A stretch of DNA of 25,420 bases from Saprospiraceae bacterium (GTDB lineage: Bacteria > Bacteroidota > Bacteroidia > Chitinophagales > Saprospiraceae), in contig JADKGF010000045.1 in assembly GCA_016717105.1 (NCBI GenBank), forward strand, positions 1-25,420. Direction: 5' to 3'. The position numbers and the translations under genes were made by a program. Shown piece by piece: positions 1 through 9,621 of this stretch (positions within the stretch are counted from its first letter, which is position 1; every line of letters begins with the position of its first letter). The notes under the pieces were generated by a model. The model did no database searches. It was not told where the DNA came from and saw nothing but the letters and a program-made list of their open reading frames with translations.

Positions 1-2217
1 GCTTGCGGCGATATCATCGATCTGTATAATGGGAGCGAAGACAGAACCAAAGCCAATAACATCATCAATGTATCCAAAATTTGTGATCCTGCGGTAGGTT
101 CTGGCCCACTTTCTGGTCTCTGCGCTAAATGGAAATGATTGCCATCAAGAGCGATCTGCACATCCTGCAAGACAAAAATGGACGGCTACTTCGTGGTTAT
201 CATTGTCGAGAAGTCATCAATGATGAGCTGTCCATCCGCGACGAAGGAGGCTATCTGTATGCCCTATAATCCGCGCAATGCAGAGAGTCAGCGCATACAA
301 GAGACCCTATTTCATGAGAAGGAAACCATCATCGAGTCATGTCTCTTTGAATTTGTGGATATCAATCCCAACTCGGTAAAGATATGCCGCTTGCGTCTCT
401 GGATAAATTGCTAAAACGCCTACTACAAGGCGCCAAGCATCCTAGAGACCTTGCAATATAGACATAAATATCAAGTGTGGCAATTCGCTCATCAGCCGTT
501 TTGCACTCGATGTGGATATGTCCAAGAAAGTATTCAAGAAGAAGGAGACGGCCGTACAAAAATACCTGCTCGCCGTCTGAGCCTACAAAGATACCAATGA
601 CAAAGATGCCAGGCCGAGACCAAGGCCTTCATCGATAAGCTCGGAAACCCAGACGGTACGACGACGCTCCCGCCCGCGATCCTAAGGAGGTCGGGGATGA
701 GGCAAGCTACGCGATGGGATTTCACTGATCGACAATGCGGCAGAGATCGGTGATCTATTCGGTAAGCTCGATGACGTCAATATCATCAAAGACCGTGAGA
801 AACTGAAAGCGCTCGAGCAAACTCGAAGCCGGAATTAGCCGAGCAGCAAAGTGGTAAAATTCTTTGATGATGCCAATGCCTTCGAGAGTGGCGTTTTGAG
901 TTTCCAAGTGCTCCAATGATGAGGTGATTTTGTAGGTTTTGATGTGAGTGATCGGGGAATCCGCCTTATGGTGCTGAGCTTTATGACTCAATAAAGTTTT
1001 TAAAGAAAAGTACATTGTATCACACAAGATGGACAGATACTTTCAACTATTTTATTGGACATATTGTTGATATTTCAAAAGATATAGTGCAAATGTATGT
1101 CTTATAATGCCAAACAATTTTTTTATTTCAAACTGAGTATGAAAAATCAAGAAGGAAAGTAATTGAACAGCATAAAATAATTAAGGTAATTAACTTAGGC
1201 GATGGTGACATATTTTGGATGCTGAAGTACCAACATGCATTATTTTATTTGCACAAAAAATAATCATATTAACAATTTAGTAAAATATACAGATCTGCGA
1301 AGAGAAAATAAAAATGAAAATATATTTTTAAATGCCAATTATGTAAATTCTATAGAGATGAGATTACCTAAGCTCTTCTTCTGTTTCATTTAGTATTGAC
1401 AAAATTGGAACAACAATCATTAAAAGAAACATAGATTCAATTATTACTATTGATACAATTGCCCCAGAGGTTGCGAAATAGGTATTCAGCCAACAGGAGA
1501 TAAAATGTTTAGATTATCACCTGATAAGGTAGTTGATTTAGGAATTAGGCCTGCTATATTAAAAAAGGTACTGACTGGAAGTGATTTTCATAAATATGTA
1601 ATAAGCAAGAGCTAATTACAAAATTATCTACATTAACAAAGATGTTGATATTACTAAATATCCAAAATGTCTTAGTTATTTGAATCAGTTTAAAGAACAA
1701 CTTTCAAAGGGAAACGCATTAGAAAGGAGGACATTGCAGCAATTGGAGCTTACATTGGCCTAGGCCATAGTGGCTTATTGAGGAAGAGAAAATTATGTTT
1801 AGACAAACTATCAGATACTATTATTTGTAACAAATATGATAATGATGGTTATTATGGTATGAATACAGTTTTGGTACTAAAAGTAAAGCAGGAATATAAA
1901 AAAACTGTTACCTTATAAATATCTACTAGGTATTTTTAAATTCCAGATTGATCAATTACTTTTATAAACAAATAACGCAAGAGGAAAATAGAGTTTTTGC
2001 AGAAGTTAAACCAATTAATATAATAAAGCTACCGATTTTAAAAGCTTCTTATCATCAGCAACAACAACTCATTAGTTTGGTGGAATTTAATACTATCTTC
2101 AAAAAACATAACAACCTATTAGACACCACCGATCTAGAATCCCAAATCGACCAATTGGTATATGAGTTATATGGCTTGACGGAGGATGAGATAAGGATTG
2201 TGGAGAAAAATGGATAA
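1..2217 (+). pseudogene. Type IIG-like restriction-modification protein (Eco57I-type methylase core plus TaqI-like specificity region), broken, 5'-truncated by window edge
   Basis: This would be an adenine-specific DNA methyltransferase with a target-recognition region. Pieces in all three forward frames give the expected order: SAM-binding motif I DPAVGSG (85-105), FVDINPNSV (about 349-375), NIDINIKCGNSLISRF (from 455), FVGFDV just before catalytic NPPY (958-969), a low-GC specificity region, and a C-terminal helix QIDQLVYELYGLTEDE (about 2144-2191) ending in TAA at 2215. Family knowledge: this order is typical of single-chain type IIG enzymes. The reading frame breaks roughly every 100 bases or so in the first kilobase; several breaks are +1 errors in CC or G runs (ACTTTC after GGCCC; CCC before TATAATCC). 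GC is about 47-57% in sampled 5' lines and about 20% near 1261-1320. Gene decay and poor sequence quality cannot be told apart here. The family is fairly sure; the exact subtype is not. Confidence 0.8.
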
Positions 2218-2309
2218 ATCCATTATAAAACCATACATGTTATATAGCCCACGGTTTAAACCGTGGGCTATGATGATAAATCGCATTTGCCAAACCGTTT
2301 TAACGGTTT
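2208..2309 (+). repeat. Left REP-like unit of transposase element
   Basis: This unit is about 88% identical by eye to 2804-2901. It contains a short inverted repeat (ATGGAT-AA-ATCCAT), then a perfect 28-bp palindrome at 2244-2271 (half-site ATAGCCCACGGTTT), then a second stem at 2292-2309 (AAACCGTT-TT-AACGGTTT). It ends 28 bases before the transposase ATG. The TAA stop of the upstream restriction-modification gene lies inside it. Confidence 0.85.
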
Positions 2310-2337
2310 ATTAGATAACATACATTAAATCAATAAC

Positions 2338-2775
2338 ATGCCACATTCATTCAACAAGATTTGGATTCATGCCATTTGGTCAACCAAGGATCGTCATCCA
2401 TTCATTCACTCTAATGTAGAGCATAAAATTTATCATTTCATTTCCGAGCAATTTCGTGAACAAGGGTGCCCAGTTAGTATAATCAATGGTATGCCTGACC
2501 ATGTACATTGTTTGTTTTTATTGAGTCCCCAAAAATCAATAGCAGAAGTCATCAAACAAATAAAAGGAAGTAGTTCGCATTATATCAATCAAAATAATCT
2601 AATAGTTGATAAATTTTCATGGCAAACAGGATATGCTGCCTATTCGGTCTCTGAGTCTGTTGTTGATAAAGTTCATAATTACATTCATATTCAAAAACAA
2701 CATCATGCCAAAAAAACATTCCAACAAGAATATGACGAGTTTATAAAATTATATGGGCTCGAAAATGAAAAATAA
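2338..2775 (+). CDS. REP-associated tyrosine transposase (RAYT; IS200/IS605 TnpA-like, Y1 HUH superfamily)
   Basis: This 145-residue protein is a single-strand DNA endonuclease/transposase of the Y1 HUH superfamily. The metal-binding HUH motif is H55-V56-H57 in GMPDHVHCL. The catalytic tyrosine is probably Y115 in VHNYIHIQKQHH, and the family signature WQTGYAAYSVS lies at about 95-105. The length is full for the family and the frame is unbroken. The ATG at 2338 follows the left repeat unit directly, and the right unit begins 28 bases after the stop. RAYT proteins are known to recognise palindromic REP hairpins, and both flanking units carry such palindromes, so the whole 2208-2901 block reads as one element. 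No TnpB or IscB accessory gene is present. An IS200-type insertion sequence is the alternative, but two similar same-orientation repeats fit a RAYT/REP arrangement better. Confidence 0.88.
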   Translation: MPHSFNKIWIHAIWSTKDRHPFIHSNVEHKIYHFISEQFREQGCPVSIINGMPDHVHCLFLLSPQKSIAEVIKQIKGSSSHYINQNNLIVDKFSWQTGYAAYSVSESVVDKVHNYIHIQKQHHAKKTFQQEYDEFIKLYGLENEK

Positions 2776-2803
2776 TCCCTATGTACAAAAGCAATATGGC
2801 AGG

Positions 2804-2901
2804 AAATGGATAAATCCATTGTAAAAACGAAATGTTATATAGCCCACGATTTAAATCGTGGGCTATTTATAAATCACATTTACCAACCGTTTTAACGGTT
2901 T
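2804..2901 (+). repeat. Right REP-like unit of transposase element
   Basis: This is a same-orientation copy of 2208-2309. The 28-bp palindrome is at 2839-2866 (half-site ATAGCCCACGATTT) and the second stem at 2885-2900. Relative to the left copy the palindrome changes CGG to CGA on one arm and CCG to TCG on the other, so pairing is kept. Confidence 0.85.
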
Positions 2902-2907
2902 TTTTAT
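2885..2907 (+). terminator. Possible intrinsic terminator at the right end of the RAYT element
   Basis: The stem AACCGTT-TT-AACGGTT is followed directly by a run of seven or more T before ATCC. Stem plus T-run is the form of a rho-independent terminator. The same stem in the left unit lacks the T-run, so this role would be specific to the right copy. Confidence 0.45.
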
Positions 2908-3064
2908 CCTAAATCTATCGATTACAGTGTTATAATTATGGGTTGATTACGCAAAAGGTTTCTTTATTAGAATGTAAATAATTTTGTACCTCCACTTCCC
3001 ATTCCTATTCGTACTTTTGTCACTTTATTGTTGTAAAACACCCAGATTCAAATCCAAACCAACC

Positions 3065-3670
3065 ATGTACCATAAAATAGATACAATTATCCAATCATTT
3101 TCTTATAATCATATTCCAGGTGAGCGCAAAGAAATCTTAAATCAACTCATCAACTACATTCGACTTAAAAAATCAAATAATGAGCCGATCCGCCTCAACT
3201 TTATCTGTACCCACAATTCTCGACGAAGCCATTTATCTCAGATATGGGCACAAACGATGGCTTACCACTTTGGCATAGACAATGTATATTGCTATTCTGG
3301 TGGTACTGAAGCCACGGCTATGTTTCCCAAAGTTGCTGAGACACTGACAAATCAAGGTTTTGAAATTTATAGATTGTCAGATTTTCCTAATCCAGTCTAT
3401 GGTGTAAAATATGATCAAAACGAGCATCCAATAATATGTTTTTCAAAGGAATACAGCCATGCTTTCAATCCGCAAGCTGGATATGCAGCTATCGTAACTT
3501 GCAACTCAGCCGATGAAGCTTGTCCAGTAGTGTTAGGTGCAGATGCCAGATTTCCCATCAAATATGATGATCCCAAAGCCTTTGATGGCACAGACCTCAT
3601 GGATGCCAAGTACGCAGAACGCAGCTTGCAAATCGGCGCAGAAATGGCTTATGTTTTTGGAAATGTTTAA
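3065..3670 (+). CDS. Low-molecular-weight protein-tyrosine phosphatase / arsenate reductase (ArsC)-like protein
   Basis: This is a 201-residue protein of the LMW phosphatase fold. The P-loop reads FICTHNSRRSH, with the nucleophilic cysteine in the CxxxxxR form CTHNSRR. Further on are SGGTEA, a CFSKEYSH segment, a Cys-containing loop CNSADEACPV, and DPKAFDGT with the conserved Asp-Pro of the family. Thioredoxin-coupled arsenate reductases and LMW phosphatases share this fold. The extra cysteines fit an arsenate-reductase relay, but no ars genes are nearby, so the substrate is open. I chose ATG 3065 because it begins the conserved region MYHKIDTII. The frame also stays open upstream to a TTG at 2984 and would add a hydrophobic stretch ending in CC. 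The gene stands alone and converges on the next gene with 33 bases between stops. Confidence 0.82.
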   Translation: MYHKIDTIIQSFSYNHIPGERKEILNQLINYIRLKKSNNEPIRLNFICTHNSRRSHLSQIWAQTMAYHFGIDNVYCYSGGTEATAMFPKVAETLTNQGFEIYRLSDFPNPVYGVKYDQNEHPIICFSKEYSHAFNPQAGYAAIVTCNSADEACPVVLGADARFPIKYDDPKAFDGTDLMDAKYAERSLQIGAEMAYVFGNV

Positions 3671-3703
3671 TTATCAATAAGTCAAACGCTGACTGAATGG
3701 CTC

Positions 3704-6700
3704 CTATTCCTTAAATATTTTCACTTCCAGTGATGATGCTTTGGTTTTATACTCGCTCCAATCCTTCTCTAAGAAAGCATCTACAGCCTTGGACAATTTT
3801 TCGGTCAACCATTTTGCTTTTTCAACGGCATTGGTGGCATTTGCACCAGGAGCAGTCCATGAAGACATAATATAAGATGACGCCTGATAGAGCGTACTAT
3901 TCAGTTGGTCTGGATTGCGTTGGATGCCTTTTTGCTGTTCTGGTCCAACAAATAAATTCATCAAAGAGTCGATTTGGCCATTAAGATTTTTGTGTAGTGT
4001 TTTAAAGGATTTACTGATGGAATCTGGTTGATTCTCTAGAATTTTATCTACGATACTAATAGATTTTTTGGCATCTTTGAGTTTATCGAACGACGTTTTA
4101 GCTTCTTTGATGATGGCATTGTGGTCATCCAATGCCCGTTGTATAAGTTTGATATCTTCATTTGTCATCTTCGACCTTGGATCAGTTTTTACTTCTACTT
4201 CGATGGAGTCTTTTTTATCACCTAAGGCAACAATGGCCTTATATTTTCCAGGCAATACATCATATCCTCCCTGGCAAATCTTCGTCTTCCTTCGGTTCAT
4301 TTCGAGAAAAAAATCGCTGACCATCTGTTTCCAAGCCCCAAGACAATTTGTTGAGTCCATCATCTACTTTTCTTTGCATTGTACGTATGACACTTCCTTT
4401 ATTATCGAAGATGGTCAGTTTGGCTTTAGGCTTTTTGTCGTCATCCTTTTCGGTTTTGGTTTTGTCACCAGATGGCTTGATCCATACATTGAAAGCAACT
4501 CTGTCATATGTCTTGTTGTCGCCTTTAAACTCGCCTTGTCCACTAAATCTGACTCCATCGTATGACCGATACGAGACCAAATACCCTGGCGCAGTTTCAA
4601 GCATTTTTATATCAGATGTTAGGATTTTTTCACCTTGTTTTGCCAATTCCCGCAAGGGATTTATATCATCCAATATCCACAATGCCCGACCAAAAGTACC
4701 GAGAATCAAATCATCTTCTACCTTGTGTATTTTCATATCATTGACCTGCACTTGTGGTAATCCAGGATTCCAATGATGCCATTTATTGCCTTTATCGAAA
4801 GAGACGTAAAGCCCTACATCGGTACCTAAAAAACAAAGATTGGGTTGCTTATGATCCTGCACAAAACTCAAAACAAAGCCTTTCACTGTGTGGTCATCAG
4901 CCATTCTTTTCCAAGATTTGCCATAATCAGCCGTATAATATAAGTAAGGATTGTAATCGTTGCGCCTATAATTATTGGCAACGACCCAAGCTTCGCCATC
5001 TTGATATTCTGATACATGGATTTGTGGTATCCACGAGTTTTTAGGAAGACCATTCATTGATGCAGATTGATTGGACCAAGTTGTGCCTCCATCACGAGTT
5101 ATCTGTACATTACCATCATCTGTTCCTACCCAAATCACTTGTTTATTCAATGTACTCGGGGCTATCGCAAGTATAGTAGTGTGATTTTCAGCATTGGTAG
5201 CATCCATGGTCAATCCACCGCTTATATCTGCTTTTTGTTTTGTGGTATCATTGGTCGTAAGATCAGGTGAGATGATACGCCATGATTCGCCACAATCCGT
5301 AGAATAATGCAAAAATTGACTGCCGAAATAAACACCACAATCCGCAAATGGATCTTGCGCTATCGCAGCATTCCAGTTGTATCTTAGCTCCTTGTTCGGA
5401 TCAGGATGATTGGGTTTTATAAATTTTGTTTTGCCGGTGACACGATCGTAGAATCCTACATTCCCACCCTGCGACATGGCATAACCATACCTACTGTCTT
5501 TCCTGAATGGTACTACATCAAATCCGTCACCGAAATACAATTCCTGAAAATCATGATTGCGAATCCCGCCACGTTTCAATACCGCTGACGGTCCAACCCA
5601 AGACCCATTGTCCTGCATTCCACCATATACATTGTACGGAAAGTCGTTGTCCACATTCACATGATAAAACTGCCCTACTGGTAAGTTTCCTGCAAAATAC
5701 CAATTGCTGCCGCCATCATGTGAAATATTTAGGCCACCATCATTACCATCTATGATAAAAGACGGATCAGCAGGATGGATCCAGAATGCATGATGATCAG
5801 GGTGTACATCATTGGCATAGTTGGCGATCTCTTTAAATGATTTGCCGCCATCTTCACTCATGGACAGATAGGTATATACGTTAAATATCCTGTTTTCGTT
5901 GGTAGGATCTACGTATAGTTCTGAATAATAAAACGGCCTATCACCTATGTTTTTCGTCGAGACCAAAGTCCATTTTTTGCCACCATCGACGGACTTATAC
6001 AAGCCATTTTCCTTCGCTTCTATAAGCGCATAGATTATATTGGGTTTTCCGGGTGCAACAGCGATACCTATTCGACCGAGTTCACCTTTCGGAATGCCTT
6101 CCGTTTCTTCCATTTTTTTGAAATTTTCACCAGCATCATAAGATATGTACAACCCTGAACCTTTACCACCTGACTTAAAAAACCAAGGATCACGCTTATG
6201 CTCCCACATGGCCACAATGAGTTTATTTGGATTAGTAGGATCAGTGACCATATCAGCAGCACCTGTCAGATCATTGACAAAAAGAATTTTTTTCCAAGTA
6301 CGGCCACCGTCTGTGGTTTTGAATACACCACGATCTGCATTTGGTCCCCAAGGTGATCCAAGCGCAGCAGCAAACACAGTATTCGAGTCATCGCGATGTA
6401 TAATGATGCGGTGTATGGTCTTTGTATTTTCAAGCCCCATTTTATGCCAAGTGCGTCCGCCATCTAGCGACTTGTAAATACCATTACCCGTATTTAAGGA
6501 ATTGCGTGGATTGCCTTCGCCAGTACCGACCCATATTTCTGATGGATTTTTTTGATTGATCTTGATGGATCCTATGGCCAATGTACTTTGCTCGTCGAAG
6601 ACTGGACTCCAAGATATACCACCATTTTCAGAAAGCCAAACGCCGCCTGATGCAGCTCCTACAAATATTCTATTAGGATTGGAAAGGTCTACGTCGATCG

Positions 6701-6833
6701 CAGTGATACGTCCACTCATGCCTGCAGGTCCGATATTCCGAAACTTCATGGCTTTGAAGTTGGCAACATCAAATTGCGCGTGTAAGAAACAAGACACTAA
6801 TCCAAATAAAATGAGCAGAAGTCCGCGTGCCAT
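3704..6833 (-). CDS. Secreted sortilin/VPS10-type BNR-repeat beta-propeller protein (one frameshift)
   Basis: This is a large exported propeller protein, often annotated as glycosyl hydrolase or VPS10-domain protein; no enzyme activity is established by the sequence. The N-terminus MARGLLLILFGLVSCFLHA is a clear signal peptide. About eleven Asp-box repeats follow, including SLDGGRTW, TTDGGRTW, SVDGGKKW, SEDGGKSF, SHDGGSNW, STDCGESW and TRDGGTTW, with an immunoglobulin-like region (YDRVAFNVWIKPSGD) and a helical C-terminus after them. The frame breaks near 4266-4273: one side ends EDEDLPG and the other resumes GYDVLPGKYKA, so a single inserted base explains it. Joined, the product is about 1042 residues, the usual length for these Bacteroidota proteins. 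The gene is on the same strand as the YciO-like gene upstream, separated by a 46-bp palindrome. Confidence 0.85.
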
Positions 6834-6870
6834 ATAGATAATATTTTATTGCTTGATCTAAAGGCCTGCA

Positions 6871-6916
6871 AATTAATAATTAGTAATTACAAATTTGCAA
6901 TTACTAATTATTAATT
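6871..6916. repeat. 46-bp AT-rich palindrome
   Basis: The arms 6871-6888 (AATTAATAATTAGTAATT) and 6899-6916 are perfect 18-base reverse complements. The ten-base centre holds a further CAAATTTG palindrome, so only one base pair of the whole is unmatched. It lies between two minus-strand genes, after the YciO-like stop and before the sortilin-type start. It lacks the GC-rich stem of a normal terminator. Confidence 0.8.
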
Positions 6917-6940
6917 CGTCATTCTACATTAAACTTTCAT

Positions 6941-7555
6941 TCAATCCACCTGACCTTTGCCTTCTCTTATGAGTTCGATCTCTTCACCTGTACAATCAAG
7001 CACAGTGGACTCAGCATTATCACCATTACCGCCATCGAGTAGCATATCTACAGTATGCTGGAAAACATTTTCTATTTCATCTGGATCAGTAAAGTAATTT
7101 TGAACACCATTATGGGTATTGAGTGACGTAGAAATCAATGGTGCTTCAAGAAATTCCTGCAAAGCATCGAGTATCTCACTCTTCGGTATTCGGACACCGA
7201 TTTCTTCTTTATTGTTTTTAAAAAACTTTTGTACGTATTTATTAGACTTCAAGATGAAAGTATAAGGCCCCGGAAGATACCTTTTCATTGTCTTGAAAAT
7301 ATTGTTGTCGATTTGCTCTGTATATTGTGATATCACACTGATATTCGGGCAAATCAATGACATTTTGGCCTGTTTTTCCTTTTTGTCCAGAATCCTGCAT
7401 ATCCTTTCGATCCCTGGTTTATTGGTCATCAAGCATCCTAAGGCATACACTGTATCTGTTGGAAAGATGACTATTTCGCCTTTATTGATCCTATCAGCTA
7501 CTTCCTTGATGTCTCTTTTATTAGGATTTTTGTCATGAATGAAAATTCGTTGCAT
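6941..7555 (-). CDS. yciO: YciO/Sua5/YrdC-family protein (annotated L-threonylcarbamoyladenylate synthase family)
   Basis: This 204-residue protein belongs to the nucleotide- and RNA-binding YrdC fold. TsaC/Sua5 members make threonylcarbamoyl-AMP for the t6A modification of tRNA. The sequence follows the YciO branch: an opening IHDKNPNKR, then PTDTVYALGC, ERICRI, MSLICPNISVIS, PGPYTFILK, GVRIP, and STSLNT near residues 142-147. The YciO branch is similar in fold to TsaC, but its activity in t6A synthesis is uncertain, so the name is given by similarity only. The ATG at 7555 gives the usual N-terminus. The frame is intact. About 200 bases separate it from the MATE stop upstream, with no further gene seen between them. 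Confidence 0.88.
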   Translation of the reverse strand: MQRIFIHDKNPNKRDIKEVADRINKGEIVIFPTDTVYALGCLMTNKPGIERICRILDKKEKQAKMSLICPNISVISQYTEQIDNNIFKTMKRYLPGPYTFILKSNKYVQKFFKNNKEEIGVRIPKSEILDALQEFLEAPLISTSLNTHNGVQNYFTDPDEIENVFQHTVDMLLDGGNGDNAESTVLDCTGEEIELIREGKGQVD

Positions 7556-7757
7556 ACTACTTCACATTTTAATTTCAAAAAATTATTACCACACATGTCA
7601 CACATAAAATGTCAGAAAACAAACAAATTTTGCAGTACTCAAATTTTTACCTGCAAACCCCAAAGCCTGTTAGTCTCTTTCATATTCGGTGCTATTATAA
7701 AATAAAATATAACATGAGATTGTTGTCAAAAGGCTGATAAAATTTCCGAATGGATTT

Positions 7758-9094
7758 TCAGAATTTCAAAAAATGCCATTTATTGGATTTCAAATATAGG
7801 TATGACATGATGGTAATACCTAGCCAATAAAAGATTTCTGCAGCCCAGGCCCAATGTAGGCCAAAGTACCATTGCTTGATCATCAGATAACTATAAACAA
7901 TATAAAAAATCGTAAAAATGGTCTGTATCCTCAATGCCGTCTGTGTGTGCCCTGTACCGATCAAACCATTGATAAATATCCCACCAGTGCCAAAAACCAT
8001 TAAAATAACAAAAACAGTAATCATATAAGGCTTGGACATCAAGATGAGCGTCATATCATCCTTCCCGAAAAGCGGATAAAGAAAAAATTCGGGAAATAAA
8101 ATGATCGGTAATGATATCAATAGCGTTGTAAGTAAATTTAATTTGGTTGTTTTTATGATAAGCGGCAAAACTGCTTGTCGTTTTTTGTTGCCTATAAAAC
8201 TGCTCACCATCGTATTGATCCCTGCCGAATATCCCCAACATGGTATCGAAAGGATGAGATAAACGGTACGAAGCAAATTGGAAATAGCAAGCTCGTCATT
8301 TCCTATATTTTCTATAAAACTGAAAAATAAAAACCAAGATCCTATACCCAAAATAGACTGAAAGACGATCGGAATGGATATTCTAAACATATTGGAAAAA
8401 TCCTTAATCGCCAGTCTGTGCATACTAAGAAGCTCATATTTACGGTTTGCTTTGTCCCATATCATGTATCCAATAAACACCAAAAAGGCAACGACCTCTG
8501 CAATCGTACTCGCCAACGCCGAACCAGCAATACCCATCTCAGGAAACCCAAATTTCCCGAAAACCAACAAATAATTTAGGATGATATTGACTACAATCAG
8601 CACGATGGTATCATAGATGATGAATTTGGTCCGTGCTATACCTGTGTAAAAAGCGATCAATGAAATGCCCAAATAGCTAAAAAATACGCCCCAGCTCCTA
8701 GGATAGATGTATTCTAGGCACTTCTGTAAAATCTCTTGATCATAATTAAACATCTCGAAAAATGGCTTACTCCCGAAACTGTAAAAACAAGAATAATAGG
8801 ACAGACAGTACCAACTCAAAATAAAAAGTGACTGAAAATCTGCGCCAGCACCGACATAGTTTTCTCTCCATTGTGTCTTGCTATGATGATTTGCCCACCA
8901 CGCGAAAAACCATAACCAATACTGGCAATGATTAGATAAAATACGCCTACAAGACCTGAAGCTTCAAAATCTATTCGGTCATAATGGTACAGAAATACAT
9001 TATCACTAAGGACAATGATATTCTGCGCCGCACTTCCCAACATGATAGGAACTGAGAGTGATAAGATTTGACTATATGATGTGCTCAACTTCAT
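7758..9094 (-). CDS. MATE-family multidrug/cation antiporter (one frameshift)
   Basis: This inner-membrane exporter would extrude drugs or organic cations in exchange for Na+ or H+. The start at 9094 gives MKLSTSYSQILSLSVPIMLGSA, the normal MATE N-terminus with its first helix. Many hydrophobic segments follow, with internal motifs such as SNLLRTVYLILSIPCWGYSAGINTMVSSFIGNKK (in part) and FGTGGIFINGLIGTGHT near the C-terminal half. The frame breaks at the T4 run 8860-8863 (A4 on the coding strand). Adding one A restores GEKNYVGAGADFQSLFIL and gives 445 residues, the normal family length. I therefore treat the break as a sequence error. An upstream in-frame ATG exists at 9187 but would overlap the 40-bp repeat and add non-family residues. 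Confidence 0.87.
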
Positions 9095-9155
9095 AACGGG
9101 GTGCAAAATATCAGTTTTTTTTAGTCTTTTTGCATAAAATAAAAAAATTATAGGT

Positions 9156-9195
9156 AATAATTTATACATTTGAATTATCATATTCATTTATAAAA
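9156..9195. repeat. 40-bp direct repeat, copy 1
   Basis: This stretch begins AATAATTTATACATTTGA and matches 9570-9609 at 39 of 40 bases; the single difference is an A/T after TTGA/TTGT-type position 19. It lies just upstream of the MATE start. Confidence 0.88.
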
Positions 9196-9569
9196 TTTTG
9201 TGTTATGGTTCAGTTTGGTAACCTCGATATTTTGGTCATTGGTTTTTGATTTGAACATCTCACTTTAATTTTACTTTCTTTTCTTTTGTCTTAATACAAA
9301 AGAAACAAAAATCAAGGCTTTAAAACTGATTGAGCCAAAATCAATCATAAAACCCTAAATTTAAAAACTTCGCTTCATAAAATTTATTTGTCGTTTTAAA
9401 ATTTTCTGAACTATCTTTAATTTATACTTGGATTAAACATTCGTATCGGCTTATACAGTTTTAAATTCTTAACGGTTTTGTTGTTTGATTTTTTAACGGC
9501 TCATTCCTTAATGCCGTTCTAATAAAAAAATGATCCCTAAAAAATGATAATTCCTAGTTTTATGTTCTC
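9196..9569. other. Gene-free intergenic element between the 40-bp direct repeats
   Basis: I see no credible gene in these 374 bases. The only strong structure is the hairpin at 9280-9305, followed by CAAAAATCAAGGC. From memory, sequences of the form CTTTTGT-loop-ACAAAAGAAACAAAAATCAAGGC recur in intergenic regions of other Bacteroidota, so this may be a dispersed non-coding repeat. That link is recollection, not a search result. Confidence 0.5.
9280..9305. repeat. Perfect 10-bp hairpin in the intergenic element
   Basis: TTTCTTTTGT (9280-9289) and ACAAAAGAAA (9296-9305) pair perfectly around the loop CTTAAT. There is only one G and one C per arm, so it is weak as a terminator, and no gene ends close by. 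Confidence 0.7.
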
Positions 9570-9609
9570 AATAATTTATACATTTGATTTATCATATTCA
9601 TTTATAAAA
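9570..9609. repeat. 40-bp direct repeat, copy 2
   Basis: This is the second copy of 9156-9195, in the same orientation, 414 bases away. It ends 12 bases before the probable start of the oligopeptidase gene, so it may hold leader or promoter sequence. Confidence 0.88.
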
Positions 9610-9621
9610 CATTCCTTCCAC

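Noticed and set aside
2208..2901. Composite or classical DDE insertion sequence
   Set aside because: The protein is a Y1 HUH transposase, the flanking units are direct and not inverted, and no target-site duplication is visible.
2208..2901. CRISPR-like array from the repeated palindromes
   Set aside because: There are only two units, separated by a gene, and no spacer series or cas genes are present.
4068..6837. Several open frames of 60-165 codons on the plus strand across the sortilin-type gene
   Set aside because: They lie antisense to an intact, strongly repetitive Asp-box gene and show no family sequence of their own.
9544..9621. Upstream ATG of the oligopeptidase gene as the true start
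   Set aside because: It would read through the 40-bp repeat and bury the clear lipoprotein signal that begins at 9622.
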